From: Clostridium scatologenes
Lineage (GTDB): Bacteria; Bacillota; Clostridia; Clostridiales; Clostridiaceae
DNA: 64,000 bases
Direction of reading: 5' to 3'
NCBI RefSeq assembly: GCF_000968375.1
Contig: NZ_CP009933.1
Span: 4,340,001 to 4,404,000, forward strand
This document shows positions 16,227-26,021 of the stretch, piece after piece (positions within the stretch are counted from its first letter, which is position 1; every line of letters starts with the position of its first letter). Below the pieces are notes generated by a model, which saw only the letters and a program-made list of their open reading frames with translations, was not told the origin of the DNA and did no database searches. The translations under genes and the position numbers were made by a program.

Positions 16227-17135
16227 TTAATTGTCTTTAAATAATTCTTTAATTATATTCGGGTCTTCAACTTCATCCACATCTATTTTTATTTCGTCTT
16301 CATTAATATTGCCCTCAAATCCACCAGTTACTAGCTCTATTTCATCTATTGGAACTTCCACTAACATTTCTTCTCCATCTTCAGACTTTACTTTAACCTT
16401 TACACTTTCCTTTACCACTGAATTTGAAAATACCACTCCTTTACCATAAGAAGTATTTACAACAGAGTCTGGTTTAGGCAACCTCTTTCTAATTTTTTCA
16501 TAAGTTTCTTGTTCATAATTTAGGCAGCACATAAGTCTTCCACATATTCCTGATATCTTCGTAGGATTCAAAGATAAATTTTGTTCTTTTGCCATTTTTA
16601 TTGATACTGGAGCAAAATCTCCTAAAAATGTAGAACAGCACATAGTCCTTCCGCAAGGTCCAAGTCCTCCTATCATTTTAGCTTCATCTCTTACACCTAT
16701 CTGTCTCAATTCTATTCTTGTTCTAAAAATAGCAGCTAAATCTTTTACAAGTTCTCTAAAATCAACTCTTCCATCTGCAGTGAAATAGAATATAACTTTA
16801 TTATTATCAAAAGTATATTCTACATCTATAAGCTTCATTTTTAATTCATGCTTTTCAATTTTTTCTAAACATATTTGAAAAGCTTCTGTTTCTTTTTCTT
16901 TATTTTCATTATGTTTTCTTATATCTTCTTCAGTAGCCACTCTTATAACACTTTTTAGTGGTGCTACTATTTCAGATTCTTCTACTTCTTTACATCCTAT
17001 TACGCATTCACCAAATTCTATACCTCTAGCTGTTTCTACTATTACTTTACTATCTTTTTCTATATATAAATCGCTTGGTGAAAAATAATATATTTTACCA
17101 GCTTTTTTAAAACGCACCCCTATAACTTTTACCAT
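16227..17135 (-). CDS. ricT: PSP1 domain protein RicT/YaaT
   Basis: 302 aa from MVKVIGVRF, chosen for GGAGG at good spacing. The PSP1 domain contains the family's Cys pairs: GPCGRTMCC and GICGRLMCCLNYE. In B. subtilis YaaT (RicT) forms with RicA and RicF an Fe-S-binding complex that stimulates RNase Y processing and affects sporulation phosphorelay. It lies directly behind holB, the RBS overlapping the holB end, exactly as in B. subtilis. The acidic C-terminal tail (from about 265) is variable in the family. Confidence 0.94.
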   Translation of the reverse strand: MVKVIGVRFKKAGKIYYFSPSDLYIEKDSKVIVETARGIEFGECVIGCKEVEESEIVAPLKSVIRVATEEDIRKHNENKEKETEAFQICLEKIEKHELKMKLIDVEYTFDNNKVIFYFTADGRVDFRELVKDLAAIFRTRIELRQIGVRDEAKMIGGLGPCGRTMCCSTFLGDFAPVSIKMAKEQNLSLNPTKISGICGRLMCCLNYEQETYEKIRKRLPKPDSVVNTSYGKGVVFSNSVVKESVKVKVKSEDGEEMLVEVPIDEIELVTGGFEGNINEDEIKIDVDEVEDPNIIKELFKDN

Positions 17136-17136
17136 A

Positions 17137-18084
17137 TTATACCTCCTGCATTTTAAGCAACATTGAATCAAAAACTAATGTTGAGTTAACGTTTTTCTCC
17201 ATTTTTATTCTAGTTTCTTTTATAATATTAATAATACCATTTAACTTATTAAATGAAAACATTTCAGCTATATCTTTTACGTCGTTAACTTTATCTATAT
17301 TTATTATTAAATCCCTATTTGATGTTTCCTTATATATAAGTACATCTCTTATATATGACAACATACAAGTTAGAACTTCTTGCCATTCATTTTTATACTT
17401 CACAAAAAAATTCTCATTAGATAAAATTTCTTCTAAATTATTAGTACTAACTGTTCTTAATACATTTATAATAGTATCTCTAATTTCTCTTAAAGAACTA
17501 TCATCAATAAACTTTTCAGCTCTTCCTGGTATGCCATCACTAAATGCAATAACAGATTTTAATTCTATTTCCGATAATCCAGAAAATTTACTACTTACAA
17601 ATTTCATCATTTCTTCTTCACTTAATCTATTAAGCTTATATGTCTGACATCTGGATTTTATGGTATCTAATATCAATTCTAATTTTTCACATAATAATAT
17701 TATAAATACACCCTTAGGTGGTTCTTCTATAGTTTTTAAAAATGCATTTTGTGCTGTTTCTGTAATCTTATCTGCATTATAAACTATAATTATCTTTTTA
17801 TCACCTTCATAAGGTTTTTTAGTAGTTTCTTCTATTATATTTTTCACTTCATCTATTCCTATTGATTTCTTACCTTTTGCTAACTTAAACTCTACTATAT
17901 CAGCATATTGTTTATTTTCACATTTTCCTAAAATTTCAATAGCAGTTTCCCTGGCAATAAAACTTTTTCCTATCCCATCTTCTCCTACAATAATATGGGC
18001 ATGAGAAAATCTTTGTTGTTTTATAGCGCTTACAATCTGAAATTTTATATTTTCATGCCCTATTATCATACTAAAACTCAACAA
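17137..18084 (-). CDS. holB: DNA polymerase III delta' subunit
   Basis: About 315 aa. AAA+ clamp-loader fold: GEDGIGKSF (P-loop, degenerate as usual for delta'), EVKNIIEETTKKP, the Walker-B region IIIVYNADKIT, and FLKTIEEPPKGVFIIL with the sensor-1 SRCQ. It works with delta and DnaX to load the beta clamp. Start is TTG: either of two consecutive TTG codons (18084 or 18081), the second having better spacing to GGAGGG; an ATG for MIIGHE lies five codons further in. Unlike B. subtilis, no yaaR gene separates it from yaaQ. Confidence 0.93.
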   Translation of the reverse strand: MLSFSMIIGHENIKFQIVSAIKQQRFSHAHIIVGEDGIGKSFIARETAIEILGKCENKQYADIVEFKLAKGKKSIGIDEVKNIIEETTKKPYEGDKKIIIVYNADKITETAQNAFLKTIEEPPKGVFIILLCEKLELILDTIKSRCQTYKLNRLSEEEMMKFVSSKFSGLSEIELKSVIAFSDGIPGRAEKFIDDSSLREIRDTIINVLRTVSTNNLEEILSNENFFVKYKNEWQEVLTCMLSYIRDVLIYKETSNRDLIINIDKVNDVKDIAEMFSFNKLNGIINIIKETRIKMEKNVNSTLVFDSMLLKMQEV

Positions 18085-18095
18085 AATCCCTCCAT

Positions 18096-18425
18096 TTAAA
18101 CTTTTACAAACTTATCAACATCTACAACAAATATTGTTGCACCTCCAACTTCAACTTCCACAGGGTATGGCACATATACACCTGTAGATCCTGCTACTGG
18201 TGAAGGCGTTGATACAATCTGTTGTCTAGTTTTGCATATTTCTTCTACTTGTGTTATTACTTGATCCACTTTTTCTTCTTCCACTCCAATCATAAGAGTG
18301 GTATTCCCTGCTTTTAAAAATCCTCCAGTTGTAGCAAGTTTTGTTACCCTAAAGCCTGAGTCCATCAGTGTTTCAACTAAATCTGCAGAATCATCATCTT
18401 GAACAATAGCTATTATTAATTTCAT
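18096..18425 (-). CDS. darA: Cyclic di-AMP receptor DarA/PstA (DUF970, YaaQ)
   Basis: 109 aa from MKLIIAIVQ, the ATG with GGGAGATGAG correctly spaced; an ATG three codons earlier abuts the RBS. This PII-like trimeric protein binds c-di-AMP; GFLKAGNTTLMIGV is the recognised signature of the family, with the T-loop region around residues 65-90. Its output pathway remains poorly known. It lies between tmk and holB as in B. subtilis and is probably part of one transcript with them. Confidence 0.93.
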   Translation of the reverse strand: MKLIIAIVQDDDSADLVETLMDSGFRVTKLATTGGFLKAGNTTLMIGVEEEKVDQVITQVEEICKTRQQIVSTPSPVAGSTGVYVPYPVEVEVGGATIFVVDVDKFVKV

Positions 18426-18483
18426 ATAACTCATCTCCCTTTTATTTTTAATTATATAAACATTTAAACATTATAGATTTAAT

Positions 18484-19197
18484 TTAAATTAACTTTGTTA
18501 TATTATTATATGTACAATTTAATAATTGTTTTTTTACTATATTAAATACCTCTTCACTAATTAATTCAATACTTTTTATATTTCCTTCTTTTATACACTT
18601 TACTCTATTCCACTTATATTTTTCTGCTATTTCGCAGGAATTGTTATATGAATGCTCTAAGTATTTATAGTCCTTTTCATGTATATCTTTATGGTTATCT
18701 CCTGTAATCTTATTGGCTCTTTCTTTCATAAGTTTTCTGCTGTATTCCGGAGGCATATCAAGGAACATAACACAATCTGGCACTGGCAATCCAAAAATTC
18801 TAAATTCAAAATCCCAAAGCCAATCTAAAAACTTGCCTTTCTCTTGTACGTTTTTAATCTTTGATGCTTGATGTACCATATTTGCAGTTGTATACCTATC
18901 AGCCAATATTATACCACCATTTTCATAAAAATCTTTCCATTCAGTTTTATAAGATGCAAATCTATCTACTGCATAAAAAGTAGATGATACATATGGATTG
19001 ACATCTTCTGGATTGCTTCCAAAATCACCATTCAAATACATTTTAACTAATGCTGAAGAATCACTTTTATAATTTGGATATTCTATTTTTTTCACCTTAT
19101 AATTTTCACTTAAAAGTTTTTCATATAATATTTGAGTTTGAGTGGCTTTTCCGCTGCCATCACAACCTTCTACTACTATTACAGTGCCCCTATTCAT
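18484..19197 (-). CDS. tmk: Thymidylate kinase, longer clostridial form
   Basis: Phosphorylates dTMP to dTDP. 237 aa from MNRGTVIVVEG (ATG with GGAGG eight bases upstream), about 25 longer than most bacterial TMPKs. The P-loop is GCDGSGKATQ (11-20), with Ala in place of the usual Thr after GK. DRFASYKTEW and LADRYTTANMVHQ correspond to the dTMP-binding and DRY segments; the LID region is ERANKITGDNHKDIHEKD. Position in the yaaO-tmk-yaaQ-holB order fixes the identity. It overlaps the preceding decarboxylase gene by eight bases. Confidence 0.9.
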   Translation of the reverse strand: MNRGTVIVVEGCDGSGKATQTQILYEKLLSENYKVKKIEYPNYKSDSSALVKMYLNGDFGSNPEDVNPYVSSTFYAVDRFASYKTEWKDFYENGGIILADRYTTANMVHQASKIKNVQEKGKFLDWLWDFEFRIFGLPVPDCVMFLDMPPEYSRKLMKERANKITGDNHKDIHEKDYKYLEHSYNNSCEIAEKYKWNRVKCIKEGNIKSIELISEEVFNIVKKQLLNCTYNNITKLI

Positions 19198-20665
19198 ATT
19201 TTTGTCCTCCATTAAATTCATCGATTACTCTTATTTTATTATCTTCTAAACCTAAAATATCTACTCCCTTATTAATATAATAACAAATAGACTTTAAGGT
19301 TACATCATCTATTATTTCTCCCATGTTTATTATAGGTACTCCTGGTGGATATGGTACTACATTATCAGCACTGATCCTTCCTAGTGAATCTTTTATATCT
19401 ATATATTCCTTTTTTTTATCTATAATTTCAAAAGGCATATAAGCCATTATAGGTATGTTATATTCCAATAAATCTAATTTTTCAACTTTTATTTTATTTA
19501 AATCGCACATCTTAAGTACATTATATAGTTTTTCAAGTTCCCATTCCTCATTAAATGGTGAAAAAATTAAAACTACATTCGAATGATCACTCATTTCTAC
19601 TTGGATATCATTTTTTCTCAAATAATTTCCCAGTAAATATCCACTATATCCATTCTCTAAATTTATAACATATCTAGTATTATCAATATCATATACACTA
19701 TCTAGTTCATACAAATCAATTTTTTGTTTGATATTTATATCTTTTTTACTGATTACCTTCATGCCTTTTATAGAATTTATCTTATCTCTATAATATCCCA
19801 GCATATTTAACACTTTTTCATATTTCTGTCTTCCATAAGTTTGCAAATAATATCTGGCATAATCCATAGAACATAAAAATAAATAAGAAGGGCTTGTACT
19901 TAAAAATGCACTCACATAAAAATCTAATTTTTCTATATCTTCCATGTTATTAACGTGAAGATAGGACGTTTGTGTTAAGCTAGCAAGAGTTTTATGAGTA
20001 CTAGTGACTACCATATCTGCATTCAGTTTTACTGCACTTTCAGGTAAATCATTATGTATTCCAAAATGAGCTCCATGAGCTGAATCTACAAGTACTTTCA
20101 TATTATGTTTGTTTCCTTGTTTTACTATATACTCTAAATTAGAACATATGCCATAATAATTTGGATAAGTAACAATTATGCCTTTAGCATCCTCATTTTT
20201 ATTCAAAACCTGTAAAAAATGCTCCAAATCTATGCAAACTGGAGCATTTAGTATATTACTCATTAAATTATTTATATATACAGGCTTAAGTTTTCTCATT
20301 ATTATAGCATTAAAAATGGACCTATGACAATTCCTTTCTACTAATACCTTGTCTCCTTCACTAAAGCTACTAAATATCATAGCTAAGTTTCCTGATGTAC
20401 TCCCATTAACCAGAAAATATGATTTTTTACTTCCATAAAATTTTGTTAAAAGTTCCATTGATTCTTTTATTATTCCTTGAGGATTATGAAGATTATCTAC
20501 ACCTTCTACCTCAGTAATATCGCATTTGAAAAAGTTTTTTAAAAAATCCTTCCCAATGGTAGTTTCTAAAAAACCTCTTCCTCCTTTATGTCCTGGCATG
20601 CATAATTGTATATTGTTATTTTTCACATATTCTAAGATTCCTTCTAAAATCGGTAACTCTGGCAC
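19190..20665 (-). CDS. Orn/Lys/Arg decarboxylase family PLP enzyme (YaaO type)
   Basis: 491 aa, fold type I PLP enzyme. MPGHKGGRGF near residue 23-32 is the family's N-terminal signature; VDSAHGAHFG carries the Asp and His contacting the cofactor and VVTSTHKTLASLTQ the Schiff-base lysine. The small C-terminal domain ends in the YPPGVPIINMGE motif. Known members decarboxylate arginine, lysine or ornithine in polyamine synthesis; the YaaO group has no firmly established substrate. GTG start behind GAGGAGAGG; overlaps csfB by 22 bases and tmk by 8, so the three are co-transcribed. Confidence 0.88.
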   Translation of the reverse strand: MPELPILEGILEYVKNNNIQLCMPGHKGGRGFLETTIGKDFLKNFFKCDITEVEGVDNLHNPQGIIKESMELLTKFYGSKKSYFLVNGSTSGNLAMIFSSFSEGDKVLVERNCHRSIFNAIIMRKLKPVYINNLMSNILNAPVCIDLEHFLQVLNKNEDAKGIIVTYPNYYGICSNLEYIVKQGNKHNMKVLVDSAHGAHFGIHNDLPESAVKLNADMVVTSTHKTLASLTQTSYLHVNNMEDIEKLDFYVSAFLSTSPSYLFLCSMDYARYYLQTYGRQKYEKVLNMLGYYRDKINSIKGMKVISKKDINIKQKIDLYELDSVYDIDNTRYVINLENGYSGYLLGNYLRKNDIQVEMSDHSNVVLIFSPFNEEWELEKLYNVLKMCDLNKIKVEKLDLLEYNIPIMAYMPFEIIDKKKEYIDIKDSLGRISADNVVPYPPGVPIINMGEIIDDVTLKSICYYINKGVDILGLEDNKIRVIDEFNGGQKYE

Positions 20666-20856
20666 TTTAATTCCTCTCCTCTTATAACTAATTCAGCTAT
20701 ATTTTTTCTTATACATTGTTTATAATAATCATAAAAATCTGTATCCATTTTTATGTTCATTAGTCGCTTCTCGCAACAAGGGCAAATACCCCTACCATAT
20801 ATAATTATACCATCATTTATAGGCTTTCCACATATAATACAAATTCGCTTTTTCAT
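20644..20856 (-). CDS. csfB: Anti-sigma-G factor Gin (CsfB)
   Basis: 70 aa with an N-terminal zinc-binding cluster: C6-x2-C9 and C25/C27/C28 (CIICG and CPCCEK). B. subtilis CsfB binds and inhibits sigma-G (and other sigma factors) to time forespore gene expression. The remaining sequence (YYKQCIRKN) is helical. ATG with GGGGG upstream. The location directly before the yaaO-like gene and tmk is the same as in B. subtilis, which supports the call more than the short sequence does. Confidence 0.85.
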   Translation of the reverse strand: MKKRICIICGKPINDGIIIYGRGICPCCEKRLMNIKMDTDFYDYYKQCIRKNIAELVIRGEELKCQSYRF

Positions 20857-20947
20857 TTCACATACCCCCTATCTATTTTTCATATTTAACATTATTACCT
20901 GCTCTTATATATAATATTCATCTACACTTAGAAATTTATTTTGTCCA

Positions 20948-20997
20948 CATAAATAAACTCAATACAATTGAAATAAATTATATTGAGTTTATTTTTA
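20948..20997 (-). terminator. Terminator of the CWB2/YkuD gene
   Basis: Arms of 14 bases at 20951-20964 and 20981-20994 (ACTCAATA / TATTGAGT core), just after the stop at 21010. Confidence 0.65.
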
Positions 20998-21009
20998 TTA
21001 TTTAAAATT

Positions 21010-22629
21010 TTAATCTTTTATTGTTACTAAAGTTCTATATGGAACATTATCTTGAATCCATTTTGCATCCTCTATTTTAAGTCTTATACATCCATGTGAA
21101 GCCTTAGATCCTAATTTATTATATTCAGATTGTACTGCATATCCACTTAATGTATATATGGCACTATGAAATAAATAATTGTTATCAAGCCTTGTCCAAT
21201 AATAACATTGTGTACTATCAGATGCATCAAAACTAGGTCCTTTAGATCCAACTAAAAATCTACCCGATGGCGTTGGAGTTTTATCTTTACCTGTAGAACA
21301 TATAAATTCCTTAACTATATTTCCATTATTAAATACATATACTCTTTGTCTTGACTTATCTACAAGTATATTATAAGTCTCCGAAGGTGTTACCGTATTA
21401 ACCATACTCTTAGCTACATAACCTTTTATATAATTTAAAGTATCATAGTCTAACACTTCCACATAATAATATCCACCACTGCTATCCAAAACTTTCACTT
21501 CTGGAAGACTTCCATAAGTAAAACCTATATTTGATGCTGAAGAACTTGGACTACTTTTTATATAAACCCTTTCAGTCTCTCCTGCATTCATAACACTAAA
21601 GGAACTTGTCCATGTAGGTGGCTGAACTCCTTGATTCTGTACTGGTTTAGGCGGTTCTTTTTCTAATCCTATTAAATATAATGTTTTTAATGAAACCGCT
21701 CCTTCTAATCCTAATACAGAGATATTTTTGGCTGATGAAAGTATTTGTTTAATACCATTTTGCCCTTCTATATTTACTTCTTCGTTTACTAATACTAAAG
21801 GTGACTTAGTTTTCTGTGCTAATGCACATCCTGAAAGTGAATCTGGGAAATTTGATCCAGAAGCCAAATACACATTACTAAAATCTATATTATCTCTAAA
21901 TCTATTGATTATAGACAAATTAGTACTATATCTATCTGTACCACTTACTCTTTCTGCATTATTAAATTGATCCTTCACTAAATTACTTATAGCTCCTTCT
22001 GATCCTATAACATAAGTATTTGTAATTTGTTTATCTTTTAAAGAATTTTTCACCACATTTGGTATGTAATCTTTTCCTACGAGTATTATAGGTACATCAA
22101 TATTAGCTGCAATTGGTGCAATTGATAACGCATCTGGATAATTATCTCCAGATACTACTATTACTCTTTCTCTTATACCTACATAGTTTGCAACTATCAT
22201 AGATGTTTCATATCTATCTGCTCCTCCTAACCTTTCACAACTTATTCCCATATTACTAATACTATTTTCCACATCCTTTGATATAGAATTTCCTATTATG
22301 AAAACCTTTTTTATTTCACTTCTTTTAAGTTCTGATTCTGCCTTACTATCAAGCTTGTTTTCAGTAGTAAGTATTACTGGGGCATCATATTTTTTAGAGA
22401 GAGGACATGCACAAAGAGCATCTGGAAAGTTTTGCCCTGAAGCAATTATTGCATAACCTGATTTTGTGTCAAATTTTTGCGAAATTTTTATAGAAGTTTC
22501 ATACCTATCAGTTCCACCGTATCTTTGATAATTTCCTTGAGCATAAACTTTAGGTGTTATGCTAATACTAATTAATGCTACAAACATAATTTTCAAAAAG
22601 TTTTTTAACATTAACTTGTGTTTTATCAA
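21010..22629 (-). CDS. Cell-wall-anchored L,D-transpeptidase with three cell-wall-binding repeats
   Basis: 539 aa. Signal peptide (about 1-30, ending VYAQG), then three cell-wall-binding-repeat-2 domains, each marked by (Y/R)(Y/L)(G/S)GxDRYxTS (near 38, 135 and 235), which bind secondary wall polymers in clostridia. An SH3-like domain follows (about 345-415), then a C-terminal YkuD domain (about 420-539) with HSAIY and the catalytic SHGCIRL. YkuD enzymes make 3-3 cross-links or attach proteins to peptidoglycan. TTG start with GGGGGAG upstream. Monocistronic. Confidence 0.94.
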   Translation of the reverse strand: MIKHKLMLKNFLKIMFVALISISITPKVYAQGNYQRYGGTDRYETSIKISQKFDTKSGYAIIASGQNFPDALCACPLSKKYDAPVILTTENKLDSKAESELKRSEIKKVFIIGNSISKDVENSISNMGISCERLGGADRYETSMIVANYVGIRERVIVVSGDNYPDALSIAPIAANIDVPIILVGKDYIPNVVKNSLKDKQITNTYVIGSEGAISNLVKDQFNNAERVSGTDRYSTNLSIINRFRDNIDFSNVYLASGSNFPDSLSGCALAQKTKSPLVLVNEEVNIEGQNGIKQILSSAKNISVLGLEGAVSLKTLYLIGLEKEPPKPVQNQGVQPPTWTSSFSVMNAGETERVYIKSSPSSSASNIGFTYGSLPEVKVLDSSGGYYYVEVLDYDTLNYIKGYVAKSMVNTVTPSETYNILVDKSRQRVYVFNNGNIVKEFICSTGKDKTPTPSGRFLVGSKGPSFDASDSTQCYYWTRLDNNYLFHSAIYTLSGYAVQSEYNKLGSKASHGCIRLKIEDAKWIQDNVPYRTLVTIKD

Positions 22630-22785
22630 AACTACTCCCCCTTAAATTTATTTGATGTAATAAAGTTTTAACTTACGTATATACATATTTAAGATATATA
22701 TTTAATTTTAAATAATTTTTAACCAATTTACAACTAGATAATTATTTTTTACCACATGTTTATCCAAGACTTAGGAGGTAATTTT

Positions 22786-23958
22786 ATGAGGCAAGAAATA
22801 TCAACTTATTTAACTACTATAAAGGACGATATATTAAATTTATCAAAATACATTTATGAAAATCCTGAAAGCAGCTTTCATGAATATAAAGCATATAATT
22901 ATATAGTGAATATGTTAAAAAACAATGATTTCAATGTTATAGAACATTATCTTAATATACCAACTGCTTTTTATGCGCAATATGGCACAGGTCATCCTAA
23001 GATATGTTATATATGCGAATATGATGCTGTTGATAATTTAGGCCATGTGGTTGGACATAATCTAATATCTGCTATTTCCATAGCTGCTTCATTATCTCTA
23101 TCCAAAATAATACCCAAAATAGGTGGTAGCGTTATAGTTATTGGATGTCCTGGTGAATTTTTAGGTAGTTCTAAAGTCACTATGACTAGGCAAGGAACTT
23201 TTAACGATATAGATGTAGTACTGATGGCCCATCCTGATTTAATTACTGCTGAAAGTGGTTATTCTATGGCTATAATACCTATTAAGATAAACTATAAAAG
23301 TAAATCAGGATTTACTTATAGAAAATCAAAAAATTATACAGCATTAGATGCATGTCTTTTCGTTTTTAATACTTTAAGTTTACTTTCTAAAGGTTTTGAA
23401 GATAATTGCACCATTGATGGTATAATACTAAAAGGTGGTGATTCACCATACCTTCTACCTTCTGAAACAGAATCAAAATTTTATATTAGATGTCCAAAAA
23501 TGTCCATAGCTTGTGACATTGAAAAGAAAATAAGAGAATTAGTTAAAACTACAGGTTACTTAATGAATATAGACTGTAATGTATGTTTATATGAATTGCC
23601 TTATGATGAACTAATACCTAATAGAAATCTATCTAGAATTTTTAGCCACAATCTAAAGGAATGCGGTATAATAGATATAGAACCACCTAAAAATACTAAT
23701 TCTGGTTTAAGTTTAGGCACTGTAAGTCATGTTGTACCTTGTATACACCCATATATATCTATATCAGAAGATAAAAACTTAGAGTATTCTTCCAAAGAAT
23801 TTTCTGAGGCTACTATATCTTATTATGCACAAAGTAGAATTCTAAAAGTTGCTCAAGCTTTAGCTTTAACTGGTTTAGATTTAATAGAAAATGCCTCACT
23901 ACTTAATCAGGTAAAAAAAGAATTTTTTCATGAAAAAACAAAAGAGACTACTTCATAA
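22786..23958 (+). CDS. M20 family amidohydrolase-like protein with altered metal site
   Basis: 390 aa from MRQEISTYL (RBS GGAGGT). The fold matches the M20D/AbgB group: ENPESSFHEYKA near the start, CEYDAVDNLGHVVGHNL where active enzymes have EYDALPxxGHACGHN, and VIGCPGEFLGSSK where they have GTPAEEGGGGK. The HACGH cysteine is Val and the second Glu of the EE pair is Phe, so the di-metal centre is probably changed. A member of the group might cleave N-acyl or aminobenzoyl-glutamate type amides; here catalysis itself is in doubt. Terminator overlaps the stop codon. Confidence 0.8.
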   Translation: MRQEISTYLTTIKDDILNLSKYIYENPESSFHEYKAYNYIVNMLKNNDFNVIEHYLNIPTAFYAQYGTGHPKICYICEYDAVDNLGHVVGHNLISAISIAASLSLSKIIPKIGGSVIVIGCPGEFLGSSKVTMTRQGTFNDIDVVLMAHPDLITAESGYSMAIIPIKINYKSKSGFTYRKSKNYTALDACLFVFNTLSLLSKGFEDNCTIDGIILKGGDSPYLLPSETESKFYIRCPKMSIACDIEKKIRELVKTTGYLMNIDCNVCLYELPYDELIPNRNLSRIFSHNLKECGIIDIEPPKNTNSGLSLGTVSHVVPCIHPYISISEDKNLEYSSKEFSEATISYYAQSRILKVAQALALTGLDLIENASLLNQVKKEFFHEKTKETTS

Positions 23959-23970
23959 GTCTCTTTTATT
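23940..23970 (+). terminator. Terminator of the M20 gene
   Basis: AAAAGAGACT / AGTCTCTTTT hairpin overlapping the stop codon, followed by a T-rich run. Confidence 0.85.
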
Positions 23971-24034
23971 TTTATATATTTATAATATATAATATAAGTA
24001 TAAATTAAAAATTACTTTTACTTGGGAGGAAAAT

Positions 24035-24976
24035 ATGATTTCAATTTATAAAACTTTAGATGAATCAGGAACATTACATTCGATAGATACCATAGAACCT
24101 GGATGTTGGGTTAATATAGTAGCACCTTCTGAAGGGGACTTACTGCTTGTATCTAAAAAAGTAGGTGTGCCATTGGACTTTTTAAAATCTGCACTAGATG
24201 AAGAAGAAACTTCCCGTATTGATATTGAAGATAACAATCTTCTTGTTATTGTAGACATACCATTCACTGAAATGGAAGATAACTCTTTAACTTACGATTC
24301 ATACCCACTAGCAATTATCCATACAGAACACTCCATAATAACCGTATGTTTAAAAAATAGTAAAATTCTTACTGATTTTATTGATAATAAAGTTAAATCG
24401 TTTTTTACCTTTAAACGCTCAAGATTTATCCTTCAAATACTCTACAGAATAGCAAGTTACTATTTAATCTACTTAAGGCAAATAGATAAAAAAAGCTTAA
24501 TGATTGAACAAAAACTTCATAAATCCATGAAAAATAAAGAATTAATTCAACTATTGTCCTTAGAAAAATCTCTAGTTTATTTCTCTACATCTTTAAAGTC
24601 TAACGAAATTACGCTTGAAAAAATGTTAAAGCTTGAAATTCTCCAAAAATATCCTGAAGATCAAAATATACTTGAAGATGTTATTATAGAAAATAAACAA
24701 GCTATAGAAATGGCTAATATTTATAGCAACATATTAAGTGGCACTATGGATGCCTTTGCATCTGTAATATCCAATAACTTAAATATGGTAATGAAACTAT
24801 TAGCTTCTATAACTATAGTTATGGCTATACCTAATATAATTTTTAGTTCCTTCGGTATGAACTTAACTGGAATACCATTTAATTCAAATCCACAGGGATT
24901 TTGGATTACTTACGGCATAGCCGCAATATTATGCTTAGTTGCTATAGTTATTTTAAGAAAAAAAGGACTATTCTAA
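24035..24976 (+). CDS. CorA family magnesium/divalent cation channel
   Basis: 313 aa. Large N-terminal cytoplasmic domain with long acidic helices, then two C-terminal membrane helices (about 255-278 and 288-308). The pore-entry signature is GMNLTG (a GMN motif) right after the first helix. CorA proteins form pentameric Mg2+ (or Co2+/Ni2+) channels. ATG with GGGAGG. It is followed by the LD-carboxypeptidase gene after 18 bases, so the two may share a transcript although functions are unrelated. Confidence 0.93.
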   Translation: MISIYKTLDESGTLHSIDTIEPGCWVNIVAPSEGDLLLVSKKVGVPLDFLKSALDEEETSRIDIEDNNLLVIVDIPFTEMEDNSLTYDSYPLAIIHTEHSIITVCLKNSKILTDFIDNKVKSFFTFKRSRFILQILYRIASYYLIYLRQIDKKSLMIEQKLHKSMKNKELIQLLSLEKSLVYFSTSLKSNEITLEKMLKLEILQKYPEDQNILEDVIIENKQAIEMANIYSNILSGTMDAFASVISNNLNMVMKLLASITIVMAIPNIIFSSFGMNLTGIPFNSNPQGFWITYGIAAILCLVAIVILRKKGLF

Positions 24977-24994
24977 TTATGGAGGCGATATAAA

Positions 24995-25915
24995 TTGATA
25001 GCTAAAAGATTAAATTATGGAGATACAATAGGACTTATATCTCCAGCTGGAGCTGATAATCCTGATAATATAAAAAAGAGTATTAGTTTTCTTAAAAGCT
25101 TAGGATTCAATATAAAAGAAGGAAAACATATATATGATAGGTATGGTTATCTTGCAGGTAAGGATGATGATAGGGCTTCTGACCTTATGAATATGTTCCT
25201 TGATAAAACTGTTGATATGGTTCTTTGTGTAAGAGGTGGATATGGTACTATGAGAATTCTTCCTCTTATAGATTTCAGTGTCATAAAGGAAAATCCTAAA
25301 ATATTTGCAGGTTTTAGTGATATAACTACCTTACTAAATTCTATATCCTTAAAGTGCAACTTAATAACTTTTCATTCTCCTATGTGTAATTCTAATCTTT
25401 TAGATAAAATTACACTAGAGAGCTTTTTGTATACTATTATGAAAGGAGATAAAGCATATACTATAGAAAATCCTAAAGACTTTAAAACTGAATGCTTTTC
25501 AAATGAACCTTTTATAGAAGGACAACTTATAGGTGGTAATCTTGCTCTAGTATCTAGCACTCTAGGTACTCCTTATGAAATAGATACCAAAGATAAAATT
25601 TTATTTATAGAAGATGTATCTGAAGAACCTTATAGGATAGACAGAATGCTAACTCAATTATCTCTATCTGGAAAACTTCAACAATGTAAGGGATTTATTT
25701 TAGGTCAATTTAAAGACTGCTCTCTTCCACATTATGAAAGAAGTCTTACTTTAAGGCAAGTAATTGAAGACAGGATTCTCACATTAAATAAGCCTACTAT
25801 ACTTAATTTTCAATCAGGCCATTCTTATCCCAAGCTTACTCTTCCTATTGGTGCACAAATTAAATTAGATTGTAAAAATGGAGTAATACATGTATTGGAA
25901 GGTGTTATAAAATAA
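24995..25915 (+). CDS. LD-carboxypeptidase (peptidase family S66)
   Basis: 306 aa. Removes the terminal D-alanine from tetrapeptide muropeptides (L,D bond) during peptidoglycan recycling, or acts on microcin C-like substrates in the MccF subgroup. Visible: VRGGYGTMRILP, the nucleophile elbow GFSDITTLLN, the Glu in EDVSEEPYRIDR and the His in SGHSYPKLTLPIG, giving the Ser-Glu-His set. TTG start nine bases after GGAGG. Cytoplasmic (no signal peptide). Confidence 0.92.
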   Translation: MIAKRLNYGDTIGLISPAGADNPDNIKKSISFLKSLGFNIKEGKHIYDRYGYLAGKDDDRASDLMNMFLDKTVDMVLCVRGGYGTMRILPLIDFSVIKENPKIFAGFSDITTLLNSISLKCNLITFHSPMCNSNLLDKITLESFLYTIMKGDKAYTIENPKDFKTECFSNEPFIEGQLIGGNLALVSSTLGTPYEIDTKDKILFIEDVSEEPYRIDRMLTQLSLSGKLQQCKGFILGQFKDCSLPHYERSLTLRQVIEDRILTLNKPTILNFQSGHSYPKLTLPIGAQIKLDCKNGVIHVLEGVIK

Positions 25916-25945
25916 AAAACTCACAATAACTTGTGAGTTTTTTTA
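25912..25945. terminator. Bidirectional terminator between ldcA-like gene and tRNA-Cys
   Basis: AAAAACTCACAA / TTGTGAGTTTTT hairpin with T-runs on both strands; serves the plus-strand peptidase gene and the minus-strand tRNA. Confidence 0.85.
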
Positions 25946-25947
25946 TT

Positions 25948-26021
<74 letters not shown>

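Noticed and set aside
16227..20665. Plus-strand open frames opposite holB, ricT and the decarboxylase
   Set aside because: Low-complexity antisense shadows of well supported minus-strand genes, without ribosome-binding sites.
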